Assembly (NCBI GenBank): GCA_964522105.1
Contig: CAZFVA010000017.1
Coordinates: forward strand, 1 to 64,000
Origin: JAGOFO01 sp964522105
GTDB taxonomy: Bacteria > Myxococcota_A > UBA9042 > DTJE01
DNA: 64,000 bases
Direction of reading: 5' to 3'
Positions 18,234-27,281 of the stretch are shown here, one piece after another. Position numbers and translations under genes: made by a program. The notes under the pieces were generated by a model. The model saw nothing but the letters and a program-made list of their open reading frames with translations, did no database searches and was not told the origin of the DNA. How positions within the stretch are numbered: position 1 is the first letter of the stretch; each line of letters starts with the position of its first letter.

Positions 18234-18998
18234 ATGAAGTTTTCTGTCAGGCTGCTTTCAGTGGTGCTTGCTATTGTGTGTTCAGGTTTTTCGTTGGCGG
18301 CCCGCGCGCTGGATACGGTCGAAACTTTTGACCCGGGAAGCGTTGACGTCGAGATGTTTGCCGGTTTTCACGGCATCAGCGGTGCCGGTCGTCACTCTGA
18401 AGGTTTGAACTTCGACCTGGCCCTTGGTTACGGCTTCATCGATCGTTTTTCCGGTTACGCAGCAGCCCAGATCGGCAGTAATGCCGGCTTTACAAAGGCG
18501 CTCGGCGGCGCTGGATTTGGAATCTTTGGAACACCGGTTGACACTGACCATTTTGATATGGACCTGATGCTTGAATTCGGCTTTGGTGATTTCGGGGTGG
18601 CCCTGACACCTGCAGTTGAATTTAACTTTGATTTGAAGCCGGACCTGAAGTTGTGGGGCATGTATTTTCGCGTTGAAGAGGTTTTGACAGGTGATATTGA
18701 AGCGGCTTCGCCTGGTCTTGCGCCATATACCGTCCTAACTGCGGGTACCTACTGGACCATAACACCTCGCCACAAACTGCTTGCCGAGTATGACATGACC
18801 GTGGCCAACAATCCGGCGGTCGGCGAGCGCGCCCTGGATGTCGGGTCGGTCGCGCTGGGATATAACTTGATGATTCGTGACAATCTGGCGTTCGTCAGCG
18901 CGGTTCATTGCGACATTCCGCAGGCTGGCGAAGTCGTGACCTTCGGTGCGTCAATTGGTATCAAGTTCAGCGGAATTAACAGGTTATCCAACAACTGA
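18234..18998 (+). CDS. Exported beta-barrel-like protein, unknown family
   Basis: 254 residues from MKFSVRL, which gives a clean signal peptide ending near AARALD; an ATG six codons earlier is less fitting. The mature protein alternates short hydrophobic and polar residues with many aromatic residues (FDLALGYGFIDRFSGYAAAQ, FDMDLMLEFGFGDFGVALTP, VALGYNLMIRDNLAFVS) and ends in IGIKFSGINRLSNN. This is the pattern of an outer membrane beta-barrel, although the final residue is not aromatic. Its family is not recognised. It is divergent from the DUF134 operon and converges with the next envelope gene one base away. Confidence 0.6.
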   Translation: MKFSVRLLSVVLAIVCSGFSLAARALDTVETFDPGSVDVEMFAGFHGISGAGRHSEGLNFDLALGYGFIDRFSGYAAAQIGSNAGFTKALGGAGFGIFGTPVDTDHFDMDLMLEFGFGDFGVALTPAVEFNFDLKPDLKLWGMYFRVEEVLTGDIEAASPGLAPYTVLTAGTYWTITPRHKLLAEYDMTVANNPAVGERALDVGSVALGYNLMIRDNLAFVSAVHCDIPQAGEVVTFGASIGIKFSGINRLSNN

Positions 18999-18999
18999 G

Positions 19000-19599
19000 T
19001 CAGTACACGCTCCAGCGGAAATAGAGCAGGGCGCCGGCGTCAACATCGCTGATGTCCCTGGAATCATCATCCCATTCGCCTCCATCCACCGCAATCATGA
19101 TGGGAAAGTCGATCCCGATTCCGACCGACGAGTGGTGAAGCATCCATACCAGTTGTAGATGTGGTGCCAGTTGCGCACCTTTGCTCCAGCCCCGATGTCC
19201 GTTGTCGTTGCCTTCACGAAGCCAGAACGAGAAGCCCAGCTTCATACCGATCCGCAAGGCCATGATATCTGTGAAGAATTTCTGGTATCCGGCGCGTCCA
19301 CCGACCCCGATCATCCCGAATTCGGGGTTCAGTTCGCCTTCAATAATCGTGTAGTACCAGTGTTCCTGGCTGATGGTGAAGAATGTCGCGTCGATCTTGA
19401 TGAAGGACGTGGTGTTATAGATGAAACCGCCACCGATGTTGACGCCGAACCATTCCACCATAATCCGTGGGGCCGACTTTAATTGGAAATTGTGTTCGCC
19501 GCCGGGCTGCTCGGCCAGTGCCGGCCCTGCCAGCAGCATGAAAAGTGAAACCACAGTCAGCACATGAGCGCGTATTGAAAGGCGGGAGTGTGATCTCAT
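19000..19599 (-). CDS. Exported envelope protein, probable beta-barrel
   Basis: 199 residues from the ATG preceded by AGGAAGG; a start 11 codons earlier would lengthen the signal peptide. The signal peptide ends in GPALAEQ. The mature part has beta-barrel-like strands (IMVEWFGVNIGGGFIYN, FIKIDATFFTIS, LRIGMKLGFSFWLR, QLVWMLHHSSVGIGIDFPIM) and ends in LLYFRWSVY, with the terminal aromatic residue that is typical of outer membrane barrels. No family recognised. It converges with the other beta-barrel-like gene. Confidence 0.6.
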   Translation of the reverse strand: MRSHSRLSIRAHVLTVVSLFMLLAGPALAEQPGGEHNFQLKSAPRIMVEWFGVNIGGGFIYNTTSFIKIDATFFTISQEHWYYTIIEGELNPEFGMIGVGGRAGYQKFFTDIMALRIGMKLGFSFWLREGNDNGHRGWSKGAQLAPHLQLVWMLHHSSVGIGIDFPIMIAVDGGEWDDDSRDISDVDAGALLYFRWSVY

Positions 19600-19761
19600 A
19601 AATCCTTCCTGAAGGCGTGTCATTGGCGGCAATGATAACGGATTTATGGATGCCGGTGAATCAAACTACTGATTTTCTGTGCTTTTTCTTGGTCACATTA
19701 TCAGGCTCTGATATTTTTCCTGCCGGCCGTTAATGATCTCTAACTAATCGGGGATGCAAAT

Positions 19762-21093
19762 ATGCAGGGTCTGGAAAACATACTGTCGCAAATCAGTTCG
19801 TGGGTGTGGGGGCCGCCCCTGCTTGTTCTGTTGTGCGGGACGCATCTTTTCCTGACCTTCAGGCTTAGATTTATCCAGAGGTACATTGGCCGGGCAATCA
19901 AGATTTCGTTTTCCAAAGACAAGGAAGGCGAGGGAGACGTAAGTCAGTTCGGGGCGCTTACGACGGCCCTGGCGGCGACTATCGGGACTGGCAATATCGT
20001 TGGTGTCGCGACGGCGGTTGTGGCCGGCGGACCTGGTGCCGTCCTGTGGATGTGGCTGACCGGTGTGTTCGGAATAGCGACCAAGTATTCCGAGGCGCTT
20101 CTGTCCGTAAAATACAGGGTAAAGAACGAAAAAGGCCAGATGTCCGGCGGGCCGATGTACGTGCTTGAGCTGGGAATGAAGAACAAGCCGCTGGCCATTC
20201 TGTTCGCGGCGTTTACGGCGGTGGCGGCTTTCGGAATCGGTAATATGGTTCAGGCAAATTCGGTTTCCGTGCTTGTGAAGGAAACTTTCGGGGTGTCACC
20301 CTGGATTTCAGGTTCGATCATGACCGTGTTGACAGCGGTCGTTATCCTTGGCGGCATCACGTCAATTGCCAGGGTGTGCGAGAAGCTGGTTCCGTTCATG
20401 GCGATCTTCTATATTCTTGGTTGTCTGATAATTTGTGTCGTGAATTATTCAACAATTCCGGACACTATCGTCCTGATTGTAAAGTCAGCTTTCACCGGAC
20501 AGGCGGCTATCGGCGGGTTCCTTGGTGCCGGCATGCGCGAAGCGATGCGCTACGGAGTTGCCCGTGGATTGTTTTCAAATGAATCGGGGCTGGGCAGCGC
20601 ACCCATTGTCGCGGCCGCGGCTCAGACACGGAATCCGGTAAGGCAGGCGCTGGTGTCATCGACCGGCACTTTCTGGGACACCGTCGTTGTGTGCCTTCTG
20701 ACAGGTATTGTCGTTGTGAATTCGGGACTCTGGCAGAAGGGCTACAACGGCGCGATGCTTACAAAGGCAACGTTCGCCCAGATTCCTTATGTCGGGCCGA
20801 TAGTCCTTACCGTTGGTCTTCTGACCTTCGTTTTTTCAACAATCCTTGGCTGGTCGTACTACGGCGAAAAAGCGGCCGAGTATCTTTTTGGGACCAGGGC
20901 CATCAAGCCGTACAGAGTTCTGTGGGTTGCGGCGGTAATGGTGGGTGCTGTCGCGACGCTGCCTGTCGTATGGAACTTCGCGGACATCGCCAACGGCATG
21001 ATGGCAATACCGAATCTGATATCCCTGATAGTTTTAAGCGGGGTTCTGGTAAGCGAAACGAAGAAGTATCTGTGGGACGAAAAGATCAAGTAA
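19762..21093 (+). CDS. Sodium:alanine symporter family (AGCS) transporter
   Basis: 443 residues with about eleven membrane segments. Family signatures: FGALTTALAATIGTGNIVGV near residue 62, GGPGAVLWMWLTGVFG, KGQMSGGPMYVLE, then NESGLGSAPIVAAAAQT and GWSYYGEKAAEYLFG in the second half. These are the residues that line the substrate and sodium path in AgcS/AlsT proteins, which import alanine or glycine with Na+. It stands alone; the next gene converges 23 bases away. Confidence 0.93.
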   Translation: MQGLENILSQISSWVWGPPLLVLLCGTHLFLTFRLRFIQRYIGRAIKISFSKDKEGEGDVSQFGALTTALAATIGTGNIVGVATAVVAGGPGAVLWMWLTGVFGIATKYSEALLSVKYRVKNEKGQMSGGPMYVLELGMKNKPLAILFAAFTAVAAFGIGNMVQANSVSVLVKETFGVSPWISGSIMTVLTAVVILGGITSIARVCEKLVPFMAIFYILGCLIICVVNYSTIPDTIVLIVKSAFTGQAAIGGFLGAGMREAMRYGVARGLFSNESGLGSAPIVAAAAQTRNPVRQALVSSTGTFWDTVVVCLLTGIVVVNSGLWQKGYNGAMLTKATFAQIPYVGPIVLTVGLLTFVFSTILGWSYYGEKAAEYLFGTRAIKPYRVLWVAAVMVGAVATLPVVWNFADIANGMMAIPNLISLIVLSGVLVSETKKYLWDEKIK

Positions 21094-21116
21094 TCGTCAC
21101 CCGAACCCGGCCGATT

Positions 21117-22094
21117 TCAGCCCGGGATTGCCGAGAAAGTCACCAGTTCTTCCCCGACATTTCTTTGGATTCGGCCTTCGCCTTCAAGCCAGCGCAGGTG
21201 TGCTATCGCCTCGCCGACCGCAAACCATTTCTGGGCGGCCGGGAACTGCTCGAAGTTTTCACACCTGATGTCCCACGTCATTCCAGCGGCAATCTGATAT
21301 GCGGTCATTGAATTATCACCAATGACTTCAATGACTTCCAGCGCACGTTGCCTGTGGTGTTCTTTCAGCGCATCGACCCGGCCTTTCAAGTCGGTAAACG
21401 TGTTGCGATGTCCCGGCAGGACGATGTCGACCGGCAGGTCCCGGACTCGATCCAGGCTGTCCAGGTAGTGTTTAAGCGAGTTCGTTTCGTACGACCATGA
21501 CTCGATGTGCGGCGTTATGTCGTAAAGGATGTGGTCGCCTGAAATCAGCATTCTGTGCACGCTGTCGAACAGGCAGATGTGACCTTTCGTGTGCCCCGGA
21601 GTCAGGATGCATTGCAACTGAAAGTCGCCGACCGTAATAACATCGCCATCGTCCAGAAGTGTGAATTCAGGAACGGTTTCGGGTAGATACTTGATCCCCG
21701 GGTGGGCATCCATCGCCTTCTGAATGTCTTCAGCCTGAAATCCGTTGCTTAACGCGTATGCCATCATCGGCTGCCAGTTGATGCTGCGGTCATATATGCG
21801 GGCGTCGATTCTGCCGAAGTACACTTTGCTGGCGGGCGTGGCCAGTTTCGAAATCAACCCGGTATGGTCGGCATGCATATGGGTCAGCATGAAGTCGGTT
21901 TTTGACGGGTCAAGTCCCAGTTCGCCGAGGCCAGCAAGCATCGCGTCATAACAGGCGGTGCGGTTGAACCCGGTGTCGATTACCAGACTCTGGCCGCCTG
22001 ACTTGATGACGTACGAATTCAGATCCTTTAACGGACTGTTCGGCAGGGGCACCTTTATCCGGTAAACGTCCGGCAGGATTTGCTCAATCATCAA
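21117..22094 (-). CDS. Metallo-beta-lactamase-fold hydrolase
   Basis: 325 residues. The zinc-binding motif is THMHADHTG with His72, His74, Asp76 and His77; further ligands are in TPGHTKGHI, SGDHIL and LPGHRNTF. Residues about 260-325 are an added helical domain (MTAYQIAAGM, FAVGEAIAHLRWLEGEGRI) like the winged-helix or LACTB2-type C-terminal extension. Such enzymes are hydrolases of thioesters or related substrates, or RNases; the substrate here is unknown. It lies 90 bases beyond the pst-phoU operon on the same strand and could be co-transcribed with it. Confidence 0.85.
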   Translation of the reverse strand: MMIEQILPDVYRIKVPLPNSPLKDLNSYVIKSGGQSLVIDTGFNRTACYDAMLAGLGELGLDPSKTDFMLTHMHADHTGLISKLATPASKVYFGRIDARIYDRSINWQPMMAYALSNGFQAEDIQKAMDAHPGIKYLPETVPEFTLLDDGDVITVGDFQLQCILTPGHTKGHICLFDSVHRMLISGDHILYDITPHIESWSYETNSLKHYLDSLDRVRDLPVDIVLPGHRNTFTDLKGRVDALKEHHRQRALEVIEVIGDNSMTAYQIAAGMTWDIRCENFEQFPAAQKWFAVGEAIAHLRWLEGEGRIQRNVGEELVTFSAIPG

Positions 22095-22184
22095 CAGACT
22101 CCACGTGAATCCACTTTCCGTGGCCTGACTACGTTACATCAAATCAGCGGTGAATGCAGGTTGGTCTGGCAGTTATGCAGGTGA

Positions 22185-23282
22185 TTACCAGGACTTCATC
22201 ATTTCTTCAATGCGGTTGTGCAGCTCGTCGCGGATGGTTCTAAAGACCGCCAGCGTTTCTTCTTCGGTGCCGGTTGCTGCCGTCGGGTCAGGCAGTCCCC
22301 ATGATTGCCGGTTTACGATGCCGGGTACCAGCGGGCAGATTTCATCGGCGCACAGCGTGATAATCGTGTCTACAGACCCCAGTGGAATCTGGGTGAATGC
22401 CTTCGGACGGGCCTCCGACATGTCGATGCCGACTTCTTTCATCACCTGCACGGCCCGTGAATCTACCTGTCCGGCTGGTGAAGAACCTGCGCTCCAGACG
22501 TGAACGCCGACCGGAAACATTTTGGTCGCCCATGCTTCGGCAATCTGGCTTCTGGCGACGTTGTGCACACACAGAAACAGTACGCCGTGGGGGCGTCCAC
22601 TGTACTGCGTGCTGCTTACGTGACGTATGTCCTTGCCGCGCACCATGAAAACGACCATTTCGGCCAGGTTCGTGGCGTGGTCGCCCATGCGTTCAATGTA
22701 TTTGGCGATCGACTGGATTTTGACACCCCGGTTGATCGCCTTTGCATCTGCCATCATGTATGTCAGCAGTTCACGGAATATCTGACCGTAATATGCGTCA
22801 ACCATGTGGTCCCGCTCAAGAACTGCCTGTGCCAGATCGGTGTTCTGCGATTTGAATGCACTTAGAGCGTCTTCAATCATCCCTCGAACGACTTCAGCCA
22901 TCCTGGGCAGGTCGATGTATGGTTTCAACTGCGGTTCGACGTTCAGTTCGATGATGCGTTCGCATACGTTGACGCACAGGTCGCCGATTCTTTCCAGGTC
23001 GGTGACAATCTTCAGCGCGGTTGTAAGAAATCGCAGATCGGAAGCGACAGGCTGGCGAAGTGCCAGAATTGTCAGGCAAAGATGGTCGGCGTCAAGCTCC
23101 AGCAGGTCGACGTGCCGGTCGGCGTCAATGACCTGCCGCGCCAGATCCGAATTTCGTTCAAGCAACGCGGTGATGGACTGCGAAATCATATCTTCGACGT
23201 GGGTGCCCATCGCCTGAATCTGCGCGTGGAGGCTTGTCAATTGCTGTTCGTATTCACGATCTGTGTGTGGCGTTGCAATCAT
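22185..23282 (-). CDS. phoU: PhoU fused to arsenate-reductase-like low-molecular-weight phosphatase
   Basis: 365 residues from the ATG that overlaps the pstB stop (ATGA). Residues 1-217 are PhoU: two three-helix bundles with the metal-binding motifs DLERIGD (95-101) and IERMGDHATN (196-205). PhoU restrains the PstSCAB transporter and its linked histidine kinase when phosphate is plentiful. Residues 234-365 are a low-molecular-weight tyrosine phosphatase/ArsC domain: VLFLCVHNVARSQ holds the CX5R loop (Cys238, Arg244), and WGLPDP carries the general-acid Asp. In thioredoxin-coupled ArsC further Cys residues are needed; here CADEIC (two Cys) could serve. The fusion may couple phosphate sensing to arsenate reduction or dephosphorylation (inference). 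Confidence 0.92.
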   Translation of the reverse strand: MIATPHTDREYEQQLTSLHAQIQAMGTHVEDMISQSITALLERNSDLARQVIDADRHVDLLELDADHLCLTILALRQPVASDLRFLTTALKIVTDLERIGDLCVNVCERIIELNVEPQLKPYIDLPRMAEVVRGMIEDALSAFKSQNTDLAQAVLERDHMVDAYYGQIFRELLTYMMADAKAINRGVKIQSIAKYIERMGDHATNLAEMVVFMVRGKDIRHVSSTQYSGRPHGVLFLCVHNVARSQIAEAWATKMFPVGVHVWSAGSSPAGQVDSRAVQVMKEVGIDMSEARPKAFTQIPLGSVDTIITLCADEICPLVPGIVNRQSWGLPDPTAATGTEEETLAVFRTIRDELHNRIEEMMKSW

Positions 23283-24025
23283 CCGAACCTCCCGGTGATA
23301 TAGTCTTCTGTACGACGATCTGAAGGATTTGTGAAGATGCCGGTGGTCGGACCGAACTCCACAAGGTCGCCCAGCAGCATGAATCCACAATCTTCGGATA
23401 CGCGCCCGGCCTGCGCCATGTTGTGCGTCACGATAATAATCGTGTAGTCGTTTTTCAGCTTCTGCATCAACTCTTCTATGCGTGTCGTCGCGATCGGGTC
23501 CAGCGCCGAACACGGCTCGTCCATCAGAAGAATTTCGGGCTTCACGGCAAGCAGACGGGCAAAGCAGAGCCGTTGCTGCTGCTCGCCTGACAGTGTAAGT
23601 GCATTGTTTTTAAGGCGATCTTTCAGAATATCCCACAGGCCGACCGAGGTAAGATTTTCGGTCACGATCTGGTCAAGGTCCTGTTTGTTTTTGATTCCAT
23701 GAACGCGCGGGCCGTGTGCAACGTTGTCGTACACCGACAGCGGGAACGGATTTGGCCGCTGAAAGACCATCCCGACACGTTTGCGCAGCATGTGGATGTC
23801 TTCGCTGTAAAGCGGATGCCCGAAAACTTCAATGTCGCCGGTGACGCGGACGCCCGGGATCAGGTCGTTCATACGGTTGAACGTTCTAAGCAGGGTCGAT
23901 TTTCCGCAGCCGGAAGGGCCGATCAGCGATGTTATACGTTTTGGCGCAACCGATAAGGTGACATTTTTCAGAGCCTGAAAATCACCGTAAAACAGGTTAA
24001 GCCCGCGTGTTGTGATTGCGTCCAT
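23279..24025 (-). CDS. pstB: Phosphate ABC transporter ATPase, PstB (first type, full Q- and H-loop)
   Basis: 248 residues; starts one base after the stop of the other PstB gene. Walker A GPSGCGKST (36-44), Q-loop VFQRPNPFP with Gln89, Walker B LLMDEP (Asp169, Glu170) and the H-loop VTHN with His201 are all present. The signature is LSGEQQQR (145-152) where LSGGQQQR is the rule, so its second Gly is Glu148. It energises phosphate import together with PstC and PstA. It probably forms a heterodimer with the neighbouring unlike PstB. It lies before phoU with an ATGA overlap. Confidence 0.93.
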   Translation of the reverse strand: MDAITTRGLNLFYGDFQALKNVTLSVAPKRITSLIGPSGCGKSTLLRTFNRMNDLIPGVRVTGDIEVFGHPLYSEDIHMLRKRVGMVFQRPNPFPLSVYDNVAHGPRVHGIKNKQDLDQIVTENLTSVGLWDILKDRLKNNALTLSGEQQQRLCFARLLAVKPEILLMDEPCSALDPIATTRIEELMQKLKNDYTIIIVTHNMAQAGRVSEDCGFMLLGDLVEFGPTTGIFTNPSDRRTEDYITGRFG

Positions 24026-24026
24026 A

Positions 24027-24788
24027 TCAGCCAAATTTTCCTGTGACGTACTGTTCGGTCCGTTCGTCGGACGGCATGGTGAAGATTCTGGCGGTCGTGT
24101 CGATCTCGACAAGTTCGCCCATCAACAGGAACGCCGTGCGGTCGCCGACGCGCGCCGCCTGCTTGGTGTTGTTTGTCACCAGTATCTGCGTGTGAACCGA
24201 CTTCAGTTCTTTCATTGCTTCTTCGACGCGTGCCGTCGATATCGGGTCCAGGCCCGAGCAGGGCTCGTCGTACATGATTATTTCCGGTTCGACCGCCAGG
24301 GTACGGGCCAGGCACAGACGCTGCTGCTGTCCGCCCGACAGGTTCTGGGCCGACGTGTTCAGGCGGTCTTTGACCTCTTCCCACAAGTATGCCGCCCGCA
24401 AAGTCTTTTCAATGATGGCATCGCCTTCCGACCTGCTGACTTTTCGTTTCAAGCGTGGCCCGAACAGGATGTTTTCCCGGATCGTCATCGGCAGTGGAAT
24501 CGGCATCGCATAGACCATTCCAATCCGCCGCCGCAGTTCTTCAATGTCGTCACCGGCCCCAAAATTCTTGCCGTCCAACAGGATTGATCCGGTCACTGAA
24601 GCCCCGGGAATCCGGTCAAGCATGTGGTTGATTGCCAGAAGAAGGCTGGATTTACCGGAGTTTGCAGGGCCGATGATTGAAAGTATTTCGTGATGCCGTA
24701 TGTCCATCGACACGTTGCGCAGTACTGTGGCCGCGCCGTAACTTACCGAAAGGTCTTTGATTTCTATTTTGGGGGCGGCGTTGCTCAT
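24027..24788 (-). CDS. pstB: Phosphate ABC transporter ATPase, PstB (second type, degenerate Q- and H-loop)
   Basis: 253 residues from the ATG overlapping the pstA stop (ATGA). It keeps Walker A GPANSGKSS (40-48), signature LSGGQQQR (150-157) and Walker B IMYDEP (Asp174, Glu175). The Q-loop reads VYAMPIPLP, with Ala94 where Gln is expected, and the H-loop reads VTNN, with Asn206 in place of the switch His. In ABC ATPases these two residues are needed for normal hydrolysis. The protein is therefore probably the less active half of an unequal ATPase pair with the adjacent PstB. The overall sequence is clearly PstB-like, with ERTEQYVTGKFG at the end. Confidence 0.9.
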   Translation of the reverse strand: MSNAAPKIEIKDLSVSYGAATVLRNVSMDIRHHEILSIIGPANSGKSSLLLAINHMLDRIPGASVTGSILLDGKNFGAGDDIEELRRRIGMVYAMPIPLPMTIRENILFGPRLKRKVSRSEGDAIIEKTLRAAYLWEEVKDRLNTSAQNLSGGQQQRLCLARTLAVEPEIIMYDEPCSGLDPISTARVEEAMKELKSVHTQILVTNNTKQAARVGDRTAFLLMGELVEIDTTARIFTMPSDERTEQYVTGKFG

Positions 24789-25627
24789 GCGGCCCTCCGT
24801 CCGCGCATCAGGCGGTGCATCAAGGTGTATGCTGTTGTATTTATTATCAGAATTGTGCAAATCAGTACAGCCGCCGTCGCGTAGGCGTTTTCTGTCGAGA
24901 TGCCTTCGCGAGCCAGAATATAGAAGTGGACGGCCATCGTGCGTGCTGAATCAAAGAATGATGTCGGCATCTGGACGGCTGAGCCGGCGGTGAAGATGAC
25001 GACGGCCGTTTCTTCGATGGACCGGCCGATTCCAAGGATGATACCGGTCAGAATCCCGGGAACGGCATATGGGAGTACCGATCTGGTGACAACCTGCCAG
25101 CGCGTGGCACCAAGCGATGCGGCCACATCACGATACGAAGCTGGAACCGACCGCAGGGCCTCTTCCGAAGTGCGGATGATTGTTGGAAGAATCATCGCGG
25201 CCAGCGACAGTCCGCCCGAAATGATTGACCAGCCAAGCCCCATTATGTTGACGAACAGAATGAAACCGAACAGGCCGAAGATGATTGACGGAACGCCGGC
25301 CAGGCAGTTGATTCCGAAACGGATCGTTTGCGTGACGCGGCCTTCGCGGGTGTATTCGGACAGGTAAATGGCGCTGGCGATACCGAGCGGCGCGGCGATA
25401 CCGACCGAGACCAGTACCATCAGCAGAGTGCCGACGATCGCTGGCAGGATACCACCTGCGCGGCCCATGTCCTGGATCGGCTCGGTCAGGAAGGCCCACG
25501 TTACATGGCGCAGGCCGCCAGCCAGAACGAAGCCGACGACAAAGACCAGCGCGCCGATTGCTGCTGCCGTGGCGACGTATAGCAGGCTTTTGGCGATGGT
25601 CTGTGTGGTTCGCGGCGACACGCGCAT
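24785..25627 (-). CDS. pstA: Phosphate ABC transporter permease PstA
   Basis: 280 residues with six membrane segments. GGILPAIVGTLLMVLVS, APLGIASAIYLSEY, LAGVPSIIFGLFGF and the coupling-helix EAA-type loop SYRDVAASLGATRWQVV are typical of PstA, followed by GIGRSIEETA. It forms the inner membrane channel with PstC. Starts one base beyond the pstC stop and overlaps the next pstB. Confidence 0.95.
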   Translation of the reverse strand: MRVSPRTTQTIAKSLLYVATAAAIGALVFVVGFVLAGGLRHVTWAFLTEPIQDMGRAGGILPAIVGTLLMVLVSVGIAAPLGIASAIYLSEYTREGRVTQTIRFGINCLAGVPSIIFGLFGFILFVNIMGLGWSIISGGLSLAAMILPTIIRTSEEALRSVPASYRDVAASLGATRWQVVTRSVLPYAVPGILTGIILGIGRSIEETAVVIFTAGSAVQMPTSFFDSARTMAVHFYILAREGISTENAYATAAVLICTILIINTTAYTLMHRLMRGRRAA

Positions 25628-25629
25628 AT

Positions 25630-26466
25630 TCAGAACTTCCTCCGTGAGAATTTCAGTGCAACCCCGTTCAGCATCATTATGAAAACGAACAGGACAACAC
25701 CGGTCGCGAACAAGGCCTGCCTGTGTTCCCCGACAGCGTAACCCATTTCGATGGCGATATTTGCGGTCAGTGTGCGGACTGAATCCAGCGGCGAGCCCGG
25801 AATAGCGGTCGAGTTACCCGAGATCATGATGACGGCCATCGTTTCACCGACGGCACGGCCCATTCCCAGAATAATTCCTGCGAATATGCCTGAACGGGCG
25901 GCTGGAAGCTGGACGCGCCAGACCGTTTGCCATTCGGTGGCGCCGAGTGCCAGCGAACCCTGCTTGTAGCTTTTCGGAATTGCCTGAAGTGAATCGATGG
26001 AAATGCTTACGATTGTTGGAAGAATCATGATGGCCAGAACGCAGGAAGCTGCCAGAATCGACAGGCCGGGACCGCCAAGATGTTCGCGTATCAGGGGTGC
26101 CAGCCACATCACGCCCAGGAATCCGTAGACGACGGACGGTATGCCAGCAAGCAGTTCGATGGCCGGCTTCAGGATATTTACCCACCGTGTCGATGTGAAT
26201 TCTGCAAGACAGACAGCGCAGGCGATGGCCAGTGGCACCCCCAGCAGCAGCGCCCCGAAGGTTATACAGAGTGATCCGACGATAAACGGAAGGATGCCGA
26301 ATTGTCCTTCGGTGGGCGCCCATTCGCGGCCGAACAGGAATGAATCCAGACCCGCCGAAGCCATGATGGGAACGCCTTCCATGAATATGAAAATGGCGAT
26401 AAGCGCCAGTATGGCGGTCGAGGAACAGGCTGCGATAAACAGGATTTTTGAGATCGTCTTGTCCAT
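25630..26466 (-). CDS. pstC: Phosphate ABC transporter permease PstC
   Basis: 278 residues from the ATG two bases after the pstS stop; a GTG one codon earlier overlaps that stop. Six membrane segments, with FGILPFIVGSLCITFGALLL, LLAGIPSVVYGFLGV, the coupling loop SYKQGSLALGATEWQTV and GMGRAVGETMAVIM, as in PstC. Partner of PstA in the inner membrane. Confidence 0.95.
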   Translation of the reverse strand: MDKTISKILFIAACSSTAILALIAIFIFMEGVPIMASAGLDSFLFGREWAPTEGQFGILPFIVGSLCITFGALLLGVPLAIACAVCLAEFTSTRWVNILKPAIELLAGIPSVVYGFLGVMWLAPLIREHLGGPGLSILAASCVLAIMILPTIVSISIDSLQAIPKSYKQGSLALGATEWQTVWRVQLPAARSGIFAGIILGMGRAVGETMAVIMISGNSTAIPGSPLDSVRTLTANIAIEMGYAVGEHRQALFATGVVLFVFIMMLNGVALKFSRRKF

Positions 26467-26468
26467 CA

Positions 26469-27281
26469 CTATTTAGCTGAAATCAGCCCTTCCTTTTCCA
26501 GCAGCTTCTGGGATGAGCCAGACAGAACGAAGTCAATAAATGCCTGGACTTCCGGGCTGAGTGGTTTCGCGGTAAGAAAGTAGATTGGTCTGGCCAGCGG
26601 GTATGTACCGTTTTTGACGTTTGCGTTCAGTGGTTCGACCCCGTCAAAGGCGACTGCCTTGACCTGATTGTTGACCAGGCCGATCGACAGATATCCGATG
26701 GCGTCGGGGTTTGAACTGACGGCCTCGCGGATTGTGCCGTTCGAGTTCTGGAACAGGGCGTTCGGTGCCAGTTTCGCGTCGCCGAGGACCAGTTTCTGGA
26801 ACGACTTGCGTGTGCCGCTGCCTTCTTCGCGTGAAATTATTCGGATTGGCGCGTCGGGGCCGCCCAGTTCTTTCCAATTGGAAATTTCCCCGGCGAATAC
26901 GCTGCGGGCCTGCGCCGCTGTCAATCCCTTAAGGACGTTTGCCTTATGAACGATGATTGCGATGCCGTCGCGTGCAACTATTGTGGCCGTCAGGCTTTTT
27001 GCTTCGTCGGGAAGGGTCAGCAGATCGGCCATTCCGATCTGGGCACTTCCAGCCAGGGCCGCCTGAACGCCGACGGCCGATCCACCGCCCTGAACGTTGA
27101 TTCTGGTTCCGGGATTTGCGTCGATGTAATATTCGGCCAGTTTTTCGGCGAACGGCTGGAAAGCCGTTGATCCTGCAAGAGTTATGCTGTTTTTGTTGCT
27201 GCGGGAACACCCGGCCCCGGCGACCGTGATACAGAGTAAACCGGCAATTGCGACCGTAACTGCGATAAGCGAATGTTTCAT
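26469..27281 (-). CDS. pstS: Phosphate-binding lipoprotein PstS
   Basis: 270 residues. Lipobox VAGAGC makes it a lipoprotein with Cys25. The mature part shows the phosphate-binding motifs ITLAGSTAFQPFAEKLAEYY, VQGGGSAVGVQAALAG, VFAGEISNWKELGG and REEGSGTRKSFQ, then AIGYLSIG. It is a short, PstS-II-like protein that catches phosphate in the periplasm and hands it to PstCA. GGAAGG stands before the ATG. It is the first gene of pstS-pstC-pstA-pstB-pstB-phoU; no good Pho box was found ahead of it. Confidence 0.95.
   Translation of the reverse strand: MKHSLIAVTVAIAGLLCITVAGAGCSRSNKNSITLAGSTAFQPFAEKLAEYYIDANPGTRINVQGGGSAVGVQAALAGSAQIGMADLLTLPDEAKSLTATIVARDGIAIIVHKANVLKGLTAAQARSVFAGEISNWKELGGPDAPIRIISREEGSGTRKSFQKLVLGDAKLAPNALFQNSNGTIREAVSSNPDAIGYLSIGLVNNQVKAVAFDGVEPLNANVKNGTYPLARPIYFLTAKPLSPEVQAFIDFVLSGSSQKLLEKEGLISAK

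Noticed and set aside
23283..23513. Upstream extension of PhoU-ArsC by 77 codons
   Set aside because: It is read out of frame within pstB; the ATGA overlap at 23282 is the natural start.
23983..24112. Upstream start extending the downstream PstB by 29 residues
   Set aside because: The extension overlaps the end of the other pstB in another frame, and the family homology begins at the ATG at 24025.
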